Below are positions 10,090 through 25,000 of a stretch of DNA of 64,000 nt, piece by piece; position 1 is the first letter of the stretch, and every line of letters starts with the position of its first letter. The notes under the pieces are model-generated. The model was not told the DNA's origin and ran no database searches. It saw only the letters and a program-made list of their open reading frames with translations. The translations under genes were made by a program, and so were the position numbers. This stretch comes from Polytrichum commune. Its lineage: Eukaryota > Streptophyta > Polytrichopsida > Polytrichales > Polytrichaceae. The stretch covers positions 39,276,440-39,340,439 of the forward strand of contig OX485807.1 in NCBI GenBank assembly GCA_950295325.1, in the 5' to 3' direction.

Positions 10090-13000
10090 ATGGGGTCTCT
10101 GGATGAACGTAAGCTTAGCGAGACTGGTGTTGCCACCGACTTCAGCAAAGAAGATGCGATTCTTTACGTGAATGGAAAACGTTATGTGCTGCCTCCGGAT
10201 GCCGCACACCGCACTCTCCTCGAGTATCTGCGAGGTTGGTTTCATTCCATTCATTTTGCCTCCCGATTCAGAAATAATATTTTCCCTGTTCTCTACCCTC
10301 TGTCAATGCTCTCGTGTCAAACCTTTGCTCTTGGTTCCATTGGTTTTGATAATGTTGCGGTGCTCTTGAACAATATGTGTGGTTGGGGCGTAACTAGTTT
10401 GATGAAGGATGTCCATAATACTAGTAGTAGTAGTAGTAGTGCCCCTCAAACTATTCGGAGAGAGCCGATGAGGCTGAGTTCCTCAAGTGCATTTTGAGAG
10501 ACCGCTGTACCCAAAATCCATTGCATTCATCTTCCAAATCTTCGTGAAGAGTGAACTTTAATGTCAACCCTTTGGCCTTATTTCCTTTTGTTTTGGTGTC
10601 GCGGTGTCATGTAATGTTGTCGTGAACAATTTGGATGTTCGGGGCGTATTAAGTAGTTTGAAGGATGCCAATAATACTAGTAGAGTAGTGGCTCTCAAGC
10701 TGTTCGGAGAGAGCCAATGAGGCTAAGTTGTTATTAAGCACACTCTTGACTTCGCTATACCCAAAATCTATTGCATTCATCTTTGCAATCCAGCCGCACA
10801 CCGCACTCTCCTTGAGTATCTGCGAGGTTGATCGCTTCCCATTTCAGAGAGAATCCCTGCCTCTGTCGAGGCTCTCATGTCAAAGCCCTTTGATCTTATT
10901 TCCATCAGTTTTGATGATGTTGCGGTGTCGTATGTGACATTCTAACACCACTCATCAATATTTGGGGGATCGCGCTGTCGTCACCCAATTTCTGGTTGAT
11001 TCTTTCCTTGCCTTGTGACGGATCCACCATTCGGATCGGATCAAACCTTCAAGAATACCCCTACCGCCTCGAAGGCACCAAACTTTTCGAAGTGGGTTTG
11101 GTTGGGAAATCATTCAATTTTTCTTCAGGGTTAACCCAATAATGCTCATTGTTCGATTTATCAGAACCGGATGATTATGGTTTCAATATGTCGAAGGCGC
11201 ACTATAGCATTCACTCTCCATTCAATCTTCATCCAATTTTTTTCAGTTCTTGAGCAATCTTCTCTTAATCTTTATCAATCCTCATTTATTCTTCGGGCGT
11301 TTGTTGTTCGTTTTGGTATGTGGCTTTGGGAAATCATTCAATCCTTCAAGGGTTAACTCAACAATTCCCCTTATTCGATTTACCAGAACCGAATGATTAC
11401 GATTCTGGTTCCAATGTGTTGATGAAGGTGCACTATCGCATCCACTCTCCATTCCGTCTTCATCTGGTCCTCCACAATCTTCATCACCAATCTTCGGTGG
11501 GGTTGGGGTTGGGGTTGGGGTTGGTATATCGTGTCACTTCTCTTGAAAATGCTTGTTTTTCGTTGTGGTATGAGGGGTTTGGTAGGTCAGGTTGATTCTT
11601 ATGAGGTTTTCGGTGTGCACACTGCACAGGGATCGGTCTCACAGGAACGAAACTGGGATGCGGAGAGGGCGGGTGTGGAGCATGCACTGTCATGCTCTCG
11701 CATTACGACACAAATAGACGCTCTATTGTGTAAGACTTACTCCTCACCAGTTTTGTGCGCCTTACTAGACATTAATCAATTTTGATGGAATGTTTTGAAA
11801 TCTCTTCTCTGTTGGAAATATTGGTGTAATTTGGATACTGGTGTCCTTCGGATAATGCCGACTCCCTTTCTGAAGTATGATCTTATTCGACTACCGTGTA
11901 TCAGGAACCGCGCCATCAATGCATGTTTGGCACCCATTTATTCTGTGGAGGGAATGCATGTGGTGACAGTGGAAGGAATTGGAAATCGTCGTTTCGGATT
12001 GCACCGAGTGCAGGTATGTCGAAGAAGGTGTTTGATGATCTAGTGCACTTTCAGTTTCCGAGTTGAAGTTCTCCATCTGATAATAGTTTGTAACCACTTG
12101 CACGGATGGTCATAGTCCGTGAGTGTAGGTTCCGAGGTATTAGATGATCTGGTTCACTTTCTTGAAATTCTCGATTTGACATTCACAACATTCTTAAGTA
12201 GAGATTCCAAAGCAAATGGACCAGTTTGCAAATAATCCGGAGTCATAACTTAAGAATGATCCCATTGGGGCTTCATACACTTCTTCAATTGAATTTAGTA
12301 GATGGAAGATAGCTTGTCTCCGAAGATAGGCATCAACAATGAGGGCTCTTTCAATTCTAGCTTGCCACGCGACTATGCATGTACTCAAGGACCTTGATTC
12401 TTGATGATTCTTTCCTTTTGAAGCTAGAATTGAAAGAGGACATCCTTACATACATCTTAAGGATGCAATGGATATTGTGTAAACATTCGGAGATATTTTC
12501 CATAATTGCTCTTCGCATTCTTTGATTGTATGAAGCGTTAGCCATTGCACATGCTTAAGAATGTTAGTGATGTTCTGTAATCACTAAAAGGATCTCTAAT
12601 GCTTTGATTTTTTGATTCTTTGATTTTAGGAAGCGTTAGCCAGCGCACATGGCTCCCAATGCGGATTTTGCACCCCAGGGTTTATTATGTCGATGTACTC
12701 ACTTCTCCGAACCAAGAAGAAAGCACCAACACAGCAAGAGATCGAAGAGAGCTTGGCAGGAAATCTATGCAGATGCACAGGTTACCGTCCCATTCTTGAC
12801 GCATTTCGAGTTTTTGCAAAGTCAGAAGCATCGATGTACACCGACGAGGCAATCACAGCAGCCGGAGGCTCACCAGTGAAGAAAATTGGCGCCAATTTAG
12901 AGAATGGCGCCTCAATTTGCCCATCGACAGGTATTCCCTGTGACTGTGGGAAGTCATCGTCCTGCCAAGGCTCACAGAATGGGTTCACCAAACGAAGCTC

Positions 13001-16000
13001 ATCTTTCCCAGCAAACAAGACCATTCCACAGGAACCACAAAACAGTGATGATAGAAGTGTAAGTTTGCACAAATTAGGTAAAGACAATGTTGCAGTTCCG
13101 AGAGCGGAGCCAATTTTTCCTCCAGAGTTGGTGAAGAGAGCCACCCGCCCTTTGTTTCTCCGTGGCACCAAGGGATTGAAATGGTACCGGCCAACAACGC
13201 TTCTGGATCTTTTGGACTTGAAGCTCAAGTATCCAGATGCAAAGCTAGTGGGAGGAAACACCGAAGTGGGGATTGAAACCAGATTCAAAGCCCTCCATTA
13301 CCCAGTTCTCATTGCAACGACTCACGTCCCTGAGCTTCTCACCTTGAAGGTTAGGGATTTCCCCCGAACTTTAAATACTTCTCTTAGAGCCGATTCTGTA
13401 GTATTTAAGTAAAGTTATGGATAAAGGACTTGTCCCAAATAATAAGGCATCTGAGAGTATTGTTTGTGTGTCGTCAAGACAGATTGTCTGAGGAAGACAC
13501 TAGAAGATCATGGATACCCTAATTATACATGCTTTGAGAACAAGCAATGTGGTTAAATATTGACTCTAGATGTATATTTCTCACAAATAGTGTGATGCAT
13601 GCAACGAAAACGTGTCTACAACAAGAGATGCAGTTCACATGTAAGACTAGTTTCTGCCATTTCTATCATAGGTCCACCCATAAACAATTTCATCATGTCC
13701 AAAATTCACATAAATCTAGATTTGCCTGAAACCTCTCTGGAGAGAGAGATTGGCTTGTCGTCTAGGATTGTTTTGAATTTGTGCTAGATTGATGAAACAC
13801 CATTTTTTCTTTTGTCACTTATGATCTTACATATTCTGAAGGAGAGTAAAATTTTGCCACGACTTGAAAAGGCCACTTCATGTCCCAATACCCATCCCTG
13901 CCTGACGACTTCATTCAGAACTCCATTGAGTTTCTACATTTTGTTTTTGTTTTTGTTTTGTGTTTGTTTTTGTTTTCCTTTTCTTGATGAATCTGTGCTA
14001 AATTGTTGAGGAGTGTTGCATTTCTTTGTCTTCGACAGGTTACAGAAGACGGTGTTGAAATTGGTGCATCTGTCACCCTGACCGACCTTTTGGAGTTTCT
14101 AACGGAAGTCGTGACAGAGGAGAAGGAGCACAAGACCATGGGATGCAAGGCGATCATTGAACAGCTGCGGTGGTTTGCGGGCGCGCAGATACGAAATGTG
14201 TCGAGTGTCGGAGGGAACATCGTGACAGCTAGCCCGATTTCTGATCTGAATCCTCTTTGGATTGCTACGAGGGCTGTGTTCACCGTGGTCGGCCATGCGG
14301 GTGCTCTGCGCAAGGTGGAGGCGAAAGACTTCTTTGTTGGCTACCGCAAGGTCGATTTGAAGAAAGACGAAATTCTTGCGTGCATATCTTTGCCATGGAC
14401 GCAACAGTATGAGTACGTGAAGGAGTTCAAACAAGCGCACCGAAGAGATGATGACATTGCTCTGGTCAATGCAGGTTAGCAACACAATTCTTCTGTCTCT
14501 AATTCTTGTTCATTCTTATCTGCTCTTCAAGTTAAGGTGGATGGGTCAGTCATAAATGGTTGCTTTTCCAAGTAGACTAGCCCAATCCCTAGGATATGAA
14601 ACACATGATCGTATCAGTATGAGATGATTAGCAAATCCAAATCGAGACTGTAGCCACTTCCCTCAAAAATTTTGGAGCTCATATGAATATATTATTCATT
14701 ATCAAAGTGAAGATTCTCATGCTCATTAAATAATCATATAGGTCCCGCAAGTTATGTACACCACAGAGGCTAGAATGGTTATTATATTTATAACGCGTTG
14801 TCCAATCTCTTTTGGACACACTTCTTTTTGGTATCCGTTCTTGGAGCTAGACCAAACCACAAACAACTCAAATATAGGTGACCGATCAAGATAAGTAACC
14901 GAGTAAGGCACATCTACTCTAGATATGTGTTAATCCAACCTCCAACAATGGAACCCTACTTCAAGGTTGGATTGTGGCAGTCAACATCATCATGAAGTGG
15001 TCAAAATCGTAATCAACCTAGAATATGACCAAATTAGCCGACTCTATTATGCAACTAATGTCACGAAGTAATGTAACATGATGTGAAAGTGGATGCACCC
15101 ACCAATCGCACAAGTTTCTCATATGGTCTGTGGGATGAATGATAGCGCCCGAAATACAGTTTTCGGTGCGGCTCAACATGGGAGTGGTAGGTAGGGAGTA
15201 TACGTTTAAGCAGCAGCGTTTTCTAAGGGGAGGCCAACATGTCTAATAATCTATGTGCAGAAGAATCTTGTCTTCACATATTCAAAGAAATTTCTCCGGA
15301 AAGAACTCTTGCTATCTTCTGTCCTCCACACACGAAATTTGCAAGTACCTCAAAAATCTCCCACAAGAAGAAGGTTTCATGCTCAGAAGAAGTGTCCACT
15401 TTAGACACGTCTACCTTACATGAATTTTATGAATGTACATTGCATTAGAATCATTTGTACAATTGAGTGTACATGATTGGATTCATCGAATTTTCTGCTT
15501 TCACCATATCGAATGACAGAGATTGAATGCTTCTGCACCGATTGCTGTAACTCTTGCAGGTATGAGGGTTGCCCTCACCAAAACGAATGGAGCTTGGGTT
15601 GTGCGGGACTCATGTCTTACTTATGGTGGAGTGGCAGCCATAGCTGTGTCTGCGAAGAAGACACAGGATTTCTTGAAAGGCAAAGCATGGAACCGACAGA
15701 CTCTGGATGAAGCCCTCTCCCTGTTGCAGGCCGAGATTTCCATGGTACCGAATGCCCCCGGTGGGATGGTGGAGTTTCGAAGCTCCCTCATCTCCAGCTT
15801 CTTCTTCAAATTCTTTCTGTACACTAACTACAGGCTGGAGGCAGATGCAAAGTTTGAGCATGGACTTCCGGAGACTTATCGGTCTGCTGTGGCTCAGTAT
15901 GTGCGGGAGCCCTCTCGAGGCATTCAGATGTTCCAAACATTGGCCAATGGTACCGGCGTTGGCCTTCCTATCCAGCACCAATCTGCAAACCTTCAGGTGT

Positions 16001-19000
16001 GTCTGGCATCATCTTTTCCTTAAGGAACTCATTCTGCGTCGGTGTTTGATGGTTGTAGTTTACTTTCTTTGGCTCTAATGTTGATGGATAAGTAGGGAAA
16101 AGGTGCATAGATGACACCCGTTACAACCACAGCCGCTCTTACTTGCCAACTACAATTCAAGGTGTAGTTGGGAGTAGTTACGATGATGTTTGTAGTTTAC
16201 TTTCTTTGCCTCTATTTTGTTTGTGTTTGTAGTTACTATGTGGCACCGGGAGAGAACTATGTTTACCTTAAAGAAACTCATTTTTTTTTGCAAACCTACC
16301 TGTTTGAATTTCGGTCTCTTTGAATAGAAAATCTACTTGAAGGTTGAACTGTGGCGGTCAACTTTATTCAGGGGTCAGACACCTTTGAAATCGTATTCAA
16401 CCTAGAATTTCACTGAAATAGCTCTACCATGCAACTAACTTCATGAAGGCATGTAACACGATTTGAAAGTGGATGCATGCACCCACCAATCGCACAAGTT
16501 TCCATTATGGTCTGTTTGGGGTGAATTAGGGCCCAAAACACGGTTTCGGTGTGGCTCAACATGGGAGTGGTAGGGAGCTACATGACTATTTTATGGGCAG
16601 AAGAATCTTGTGTTTATAAATTCACAGAAAAACACAGCAAAATCCCACAAATTCCGAATTAGTTACTGGATTTTTGCTATTGCCTCCACTTACTATCTTT
16701 ACAAGTACCTCAAAAAACTGAGTGTTTAAGATCTCCCACGAGAAGGCTTCAATATCAGAAAAGTGTCCACTTAGGACTCGTCTACCTTCGCAGTGTTTGA
16801 TGTTTACGCTTTGAGATTGCAGGTGACTGGAGAGGCGGAGTATGTCGACGACATAGCAATGCCGCCGCACGGTTTGCATGCAGGATTAGTCCTCAGCACC
16901 AAACCGCATGCCAGGATCATTTCGATCGACACTTCGGAAGCAGAGATGCAAGCAGGATTTGAAGGATTTTTCTCCGCCAAAGATATACCAGGGTCGAACG
17001 ACATCGGCGCTATAATACACGATGAGGAAGTCTTTGCGACCGAAACAGTAACCTGCGTCGGTCAGGTACATATTTCTGTTTCATTAAAATCTCTCAAAAC
17101 CAAAGTCGGCCACTCCTCCCTCCGTTTTCGAAGTGAATTGAATATCGGTCACTTTGAAACGTGGAGATTGTGTCCACTTCAGTTTACGAGATTTTTGGGT
17201 CAGAATCTCTTGAACCGAACACTCCTCCCTCCAAAATCTTCGAAGTGAATTTCATACTAGTCGTTCTGAAATGCAAGAGATTTTGCCTATTCCGAACCTT
17301 CTGACTTAGGTTAATATAATTCTGTCTTTTCAGGTGATAGGCATCGTAGTTGCGGACACACACGAGAACGCCAAAGATGCTGCAAGGAAGGTGAAGATCA
17401 CATACGAAGAGCTACCAGCAGTGCTGGACATGGACCAAGCACTGGCAGAAGGCAAGTTCCACCCTGGATCGGAGCGGATTCTGGAAATGGGAGACGTGGA
17501 TGCATTCTTCTCCCAAGCATCCAAATCACCTGACATTCATGTTCTGGAAGGCGAAGTGCGCATGGGGGGTCAAGAGCACTTCTACTTGGAGCCCAACAGT
17601 ACATTGATCTGGACCACCGATGCAGGCAACGAAGTTCACATGGTGTCATCCACCCAGGCACCGCAAAAACACCAACGCTATGTGTCACATGTGCTTGGAA
17701 TTCCACAAAACAAAGTGGTGTGCAAGCTAAAGCGTATTGGGGGTGGGTTCGGAGGCAAAGAAACTAGGTCTGCGTTCATTGCTGCGGCTGCGGCCGTCCC
17801 GGCTTACTTGCTGCAACGGCCGGTGCGAATCACTCTGGACAGGGACATGGATATGGCCATCACTGGTCAAAGGCATGCGTTCATCGGTAGATACAAGGTC
17901 AGTGCAGAATTTTCTTTTCATCAACTGACGAAACTTTGTATGAATGTTGGCAAATGAGGATACCCTTTTGGGTACCAGTAGGGAATGGGTGTTCAATGGA
18001 ATTTTTGTTTTCGATAACATTCGGGTCTATATATCATGCAAAACCTTCATACCTTGGCAGAATTGTCCTATTATCAATATGGAGTATGGACAATGGTATT
18101 GACCCAAATAATCACTCGGGTATACAAAGATTCTCTTACCTTGACATACCCACCAAATATCTATATTTTACTGATATTACAATTTTGATACCCACAGGTA
18201 GGTTCTTTGATACCATGCATTCACCTATCTTATATACCAGACCAACATTGGTAATTACCAATCTTGGACTTCGAAATTCTTCAACTCATACATTGGACCA
18301 GTATACAGGTGAAGATGATCTTGATCTTGATATACCAATCCAGTATATGAGTTAAAAAATATATGAGTGATCAACCTATGGACTGGTATATAGATGAAGA
18401 TGATCAATCTTTATCGGTATTAATCTTCAACTCCGAAATTCTACATGGATGTTTTAAAATACAACATAAGTGCACAATTTATCTTTTCAACTTCATAATT
18501 TGAATCAAGAGTGTTGGTAAATACAAGGTGAGTGCACAATTGATCTCTTCCAATTCTGAAACTCTGCAAGAATGGCCAAAAAGATGCCAAAATGATAATT
18601 ACAAGGAAACTTGTGTAAGAAAATCTAGAGTGCAAAACTGACAGCTGCTTGTTTGATTGAAATGAAGGTGGGATTCAATAAGGAAGGTAAGACTCTGGCA
18701 CTAGATGTTGACATCTACAACAACGGTGGAAACTCGTTGGACCTCTCTGCTTCAGTTTTGGAGAGAGCAATGTTCCACTCTGACAATTGTTACAGTCTTA
18801 AAGACATGAGAGTTCGAGGCCAGGTTTGTTTCACCAACCAATCAAGTAATACTGCGTTCCGAGGTTTTGGCGGTCCCCAGGGTATGTTGATTGTCGAAAA
18901 TTGGATCGAGAGAATTGCACACGAACTCGGACGTCGCCCAGAAGAGATTAGGGTTTGTTCTTTACTCTCTAGCCCTTTGTTTTCAGGGTGCTTTTTCTTC

Positions 19001-22000
19001 TCATGTTTGGATTTGTTTTCTCCTCACTTTTTGTGAAAAAGTTGTTGGGTTAACTTGATTCACTAACTCTAAGTTAGAGCCCCTCTCCTATGCCAAAATG
19101 ATTCGGCAATAGGAGAAAAAAAAACGAGGGGTCCACGTCATGACAGACCGAAGTATTCCCTGGCCACATGGCTCGAGTTGAAACTTGTGATGCACATAAG
19201 TTGAAAGTTGTGATGATTATAATAGTGCACAGAGAAGTCCTCTTTGAAGAAGGTTGCTCTCTTATATGTGTGCACACAACCACCTTCCACTTCTCAAGCA
19301 TTCAAGTGTTGTAATGACTAAGGGTGGGTTTAGATTAAGGTCCAAAACCCAAGAAACTTCAAAATCGAGCAATCTTATTGGTCAAGAGTAAAATTTTAAT
19401 CCCAAGGAGTTTACACTTTGGCCCGAGTCTAAAGTATGAGAAACAGATATGGCACTAATGTGGTGCCGCTTTCTTGCCAAATTTTGTTGGTCCCACCTCA
19501 AGAAAATACTCTACCCAATATGAGAAACCAAACTTTAAGCTTGGGTCAATCTTGAGTCCAAAAGTAAGGTTCATTTAATGGGTGTTTTGGACTGCAAGTT
19601 TCTTGGACCCAAACCTTAATGTATTCCCCCCCTCCCCCAACCTACCTACTTGAGATTCATTTTACCAACTCGCTATGGGTAACTATCCACATTTCAATTC
19701 TAGTTCACCTACAAGTCTCACTTCCTCCCTGCAGTTTACATGGTTAAATGAACCTACAATCAATAGGAGACTGTTTTTTTCTCTGCTTCTATTGCCCCCA
19801 TTTAAAATACTTCCCATCTCACATCGGGACCCGTTATGTTCTTTCTTGCATCATGAAATTGCAACAGTTATGGTCACTGAAACTACTGTTTTTAACATGT
19901 TTTCCAGGAGCTCAATTTTCAAAAGGAAGGCCATGTGCTGCACTTTGGGCAGGTTCTGGAAGCATCTCGAATTGACCATTGTTGGAACGAGTTGAAGAAA
20001 TCCTGTGAGTTTGAAAAGCGGTGTGCTGAAGTTGAAGCCTTCAATTCGCAGCACCGCTGGAAGAAGCGGGGGTTGGCTATGATACCAACGAAATTCGGAA
20101 TTTCATTCACCACAAAATTCCTGAATCAGGTATTTTGGCTCACCATGTGAAGGAAATTTAATTCTTTTAAGCTCTATATCAGAACTGGGATGTAGAAACA
20201 GCATCTGCAATTTTCTCAAATTTTTTGTAGAGAATGGGCTTTCTTCAATAGAGTTATCCTTTAAATTAGGGCGACTTTTGGTTGGGAGTTGGTTGCATTG
20301 CAAACAACACCTTCCATGTTCGGTAATTTTTTGGTTTAGGGTTTTAACATAGTATGGAGGTCTGAACGAAGAACAGTCTATTCAGGTTTATTGAGGGTCA
20401 AAATCATTTTGGCATGCCAAGATGTGCTAAATGAGTTTCACCCTCAATGGACAAAAGAAAGGTTGCTCTTCATTCAGAATAAAACACTTATACCAAGCGT
20501 CCACCACAAATGGAAAGAAATGATTGATTTTGCTTGCAAAACAACAAACGAAAAATCATAGGAGATAAACTCCCAACGAAAAATTCCATTGAGTTAAAAG
20601 GATGACTTGACTAATACATTTACAGTTTTTGGGTATTGAGTGGATTTCAAGCAAGTCGTATATAACCGGACTTTTTCTATCAGGCGGGAGCACTTGTGCA
20701 AGTCTACACAGATGGAACGGTGCTTGTCACGCATGGAGGTGTGGAAATGGGCCAGGGCCTTCACACAAAGATGGCGCAAATTGCAGCGTCTGAATTTGGC
20801 ATATCCCCCAATGATGTGTTCATCTCTGAGACTGCGACTGACAAGGTATTGACCTTGTCCTTCTGTTCCATTCTTCTCATAATTTAACACCAGCCCAGAT
20901 TTATTGCGCTAAAGCCTACTTGCACCAAACCAGGATTGGTTGCCATGAAAATATTGTGTTTTGAAAGAAATGGGGGTTAGGTGGAGGTCACTTGGCGTCC
21001 ACCTGGTGCCCCTTGCACTTGCACATTTGTTGCCTGTTGCCAAAATTTTACTGCCCAAGCAGACAGGGCTTAGTGTTTCACTTGATCCAGACAACCCAAA
21101 CCTCGGGGTTGCCAAATTTAGACTGTGGATGGTGAGGCGGCTACATCTATTGGTTGGCAACTGGCAGTTGCCAGGTGGTGCCCCCGACTCTAGCCCCTCC
21201 TTTGCCCGTCCTCCTGCCTGTCCTCCTGCCCGTCCTACTGCATAACTCTCCAGTAACCATCTCAGCTTCATTTTTAAACTGAAGAAGTTTTGGGCTGTCC
21301 TGTTTCATTTTTGTTGCACCCCACCACCATAGTTTGTAGAAAATATACATATCCAGAAATTTTTCACGTGTAATTCATGAATGCTGAACCATTTTCAATA
21401 CCCATACTGTATCAGACACATTTCTGTCCGAGTAAGGGAATCCACAAGAATTGTCGGTTCCAGTGTACTAAATAAACTTCTTAATCCTAGTGCACCCTGA
21501 ATCCTGACTGATTGAGTACTTGTGAGGTACCCTACTTTTGAAAGATTCATTTGCACAAAGTACCCCTCTCCCATGCCAAAAATTTCACCAAAAGGGCAAA
21601 AGAAGGGATCCACGTTATGACAAAGGTGAAGTACTCTCCGGCCACATGGCTCAAGTGCAGACTTGTGATTGCACTCGTGCAAAGGACAAGTCCCCGAGTT
21701 TAAATGAACTGACAATCAATAGACAATTGTGTTTTTCTCTGCTTCTAGTGCACCTATTGATCAGCATAAATACTAATGTCTTGGTTGGTACAGGTACCAA
21801 ATTCATCACCGACAGCTGCCTCAGCAAGTTCTGACATGTATGGAGGAGCTGTGCTTGATGCTTGTCAACAAATCAAGGGCCGCATGAAGGAAATCGCAGA
21901 GAAGGCGAATTTTGCCACTTTTGCAGAGGTGACAAATTGTTGCTACATCTCTGTTTTGCAAGCCTGGTCTTTTCCTTTTTTAAAATTTTATTTATTTTTA

Positions 22001-25000
22001 CCATACAGCTCTTCCAGGTTGAATGCTAACTTTGAATAGATTGAACGACATGCTCCAAATTTATTAACTAATTCTAGGTTCAATAGTCAACTTAATCACG
22101 GGGACCTACATGATCATTAAAGAACAAATATAATACACTTTGATAAGGGATATGATACTTATATGAGCTCTGAAATATACGAGGAAAAAGGCTATAGCCC
22201 TCATTTGTCTTTGCTAATCATCTTGTGCTAATCGTGTGTTTTTAATTCAAGGAGAAGTGGGTGCAGAGTTAAGAGTGTCTGTTTTAGGCCCACTTATTTT
22301 ACCCGGTACAGCTATCACGTCTCCAAAAGCTAATAAACATTGTTAATTAGCCCTGACAGCTAGGAAGTCCTAATTCCAATTTGAAACTGCAGTCTTCTCA
22401 TCGTTCTGTGTTTGTCACATTGTCTGTACAGTTGGTGACGGCTTGCTATTTGGAGCGCATCGATCTGTCTGCACATGGTTTCTACATCACCCCCGACATT
22501 GGCATGAATTGGGATACTGGAAAGGGAAATGCCTTCAGTTACTTCACATTTGGAGCCGCATTTGCCATGGCTGAAATTGACAGCTTGACTGGAGACTTCC
22601 ATTTACCACGAGTGGATGTGATCATGGACTTGGGGAATTCTTTGAATCCAGCAATCGACATTGGACAGGTGCAATTGCAGACCTTTTACACCATGCCCCT
22701 TTTATCATGGTTTGAGTATTAAGTGTAGGGTTAAAGATGTAAGCTTTATTCTTGTGGTACCCACTAGATTCTGCTGGTCATCTTTGTCACTGCTTTTGCA
22801 AAAGCCTATTATCTGATCTTAATCCTTAAATGACAACTATAAGGCTTTAGAGTTCAGTATTGTGGTGCACTTGAATTCATCACTACTGTTGTGGAATTAC
22901 GCTCTCTCGCGTTAACCCTTTAAAGTCTGAAAGGCCCATCCTGCACCTCAAGGTGACATAAGGAGGGGTTTAAGTTTACTCCTTGATATTTAAAGCTAAA
23001 AGTGTCAAACGTGGTCCTATCTAATATGGATAATTTAATCAGAGGATAGAGATATGTAAAATGAACTATAGGGAGATTTGAACTCGTATAAGTGACCTAG
23101 ACTCAAGCACATACCACATATGTCTAATCACCATTGTCACATTTGACTTCAATTTCACTCCTTTTTTTTAAGGTTGTGCTAAATATGGTTTCAATACCAT
23201 AGATCAAATCAAATTATTATTTTAATATTGGTTGGGGGGTTTGTAAAAATTGTGATGTATCCTATATAAACACACGCCCCAGTCGTTTTAGGGTTAATGG
23301 GCGTTTTGCCCTTTTGGTATGCCTCAAATTCTCACTAACATTGTTCCATTCATCAGGTGGAAGGAGGGTTTGTACAAGGTTTAGGGTGGGCAATTTTGGA
23401 AGAGCTAAAATGGGGAGACTCTGCCCATCCTTGGGTTAGGCCAGGCCATCTCTTCACTCAAGGCCCTGGAAACTACAAAATTCCCACTGTCAATGATATA
23501 CCAATCGACTTCAGGGTTTCTTTGTTGAAGGTATGCTCTCTCTCTCCCAACTCTTGTAAGGTTTCAGATCTTGTTGACATACTCTCGAGAAAAATTTGTT
23601 AACACACGAGGGCCGTGTTTCCAACTTGGTACTAATGAAACAAACACTACATTTTTATTTATTAAGAATGTCTAGATTGTGCCCAAGGTATGTGCAATTA
23701 TAGAAGTAAGGTCACTTTGTAGTGGCTAGAGATAGCCTTGAGGTTTGTAGACGCTCAAGGTTATGGCTACACTGTGCCTCAAGGGAGGGGCAAAACTAAG
23801 AAACTCACTATGTTTTGCTAGTAATATTCTTAAGGTTGTAAAACTCAAGGTAAGAGCAAGTAGTAATTTCATTAGGTGGTGGAACTCACTAAAGCTAAAG
23901 GTCAAGGCCAAAACACCAAAGTGGATGTGGTGACTAACCTTAAGGCATGACACTTAAGTCACTTTGTACCAAACGGCTTGAGATAGCCTTGAGGTTGTAT
24001 AGGCTCAAAGGGAATGATTAGCCTATGCTTCAAGGTAGGAAAAACTTGGACAAGAATGGAACGCACTAGGATGTTATGACCAGTACGTAGGGGCCTTGGT
24101 CAAAGAACAAACTACTACATAGAATCTAGTGCTGTGTGCATATATGGGGTCAACTACATATGATGCAATGGTATTCGAGAACATTCCCATCTGGTATCAT
24201 GATTCATATTTCCATGCATGGATTGATACCCACCTGCCATCACAAGACACTAGACTTAAAACCTGGGTCAACTCCATATTGTTATTGTTGTGTGTGTAAT
24301 TTGACTAAGTACTGAGATTATTGCATCGGACATAGACTCAGTTGGTATCAAAAACCTTAATTCTCTTGAAATGCATGTACCCAAATTGGTATCAAGGGAA
24401 AGAAATATCCATCTACGTAGACCTGGCTGCTATCAAATATGATGATACCCGCATATCACTAGTTAGTTCAATGTGCAATGGAACCCATGAAGACCAAGTG
24501 CTAAGGAGCAACCACCAAAGTGGATGTGATGACCTGCCTTGCAGGATGCTCAATCATTTTCTATAAAAATATTGGATGGAATCCACACAGTATTACATGG
24601 GATTTTTTCAGGTGCAACACAGCCAGCATTGGTTGTGATTGTTCCCAATGTTTGAAAATTTAGAAAATTGATGGAGCTCGGTATGTGGAGGTTGAAACTA
24701 CTGTCAAATTGGTATCATCTTCTGTTGATAACAATCGGGGTGTCTATAATGATGATTTCACATATTTTTCTACCACTAGGGTATGAGTTTTTAATGGTAT
24801 TTGTGTTTTAGATACCATTTGGGTCTAAATACCATGCAAGGACCTTCATATCTTGGTAAAACCGTCTTAGTATCAATATGGTTAGAATGGTATTGACCCA
24901 AATAATAACTTGGGTATAGGAAGATTCTCTCACCTTGACATACCAACCAAATATCCATATTAGCTGGCACTACAATTTTGATACCCATGGATAGGTTCTT

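Noticed and set aside
18523-18560. Second TACAAGGTGAGTGCACAATT donor-like site in XDH intron 8
   Set aside because: A copy of the exon 8 donor region within repeat DNA; using it would add non-conserved sequence with stops.
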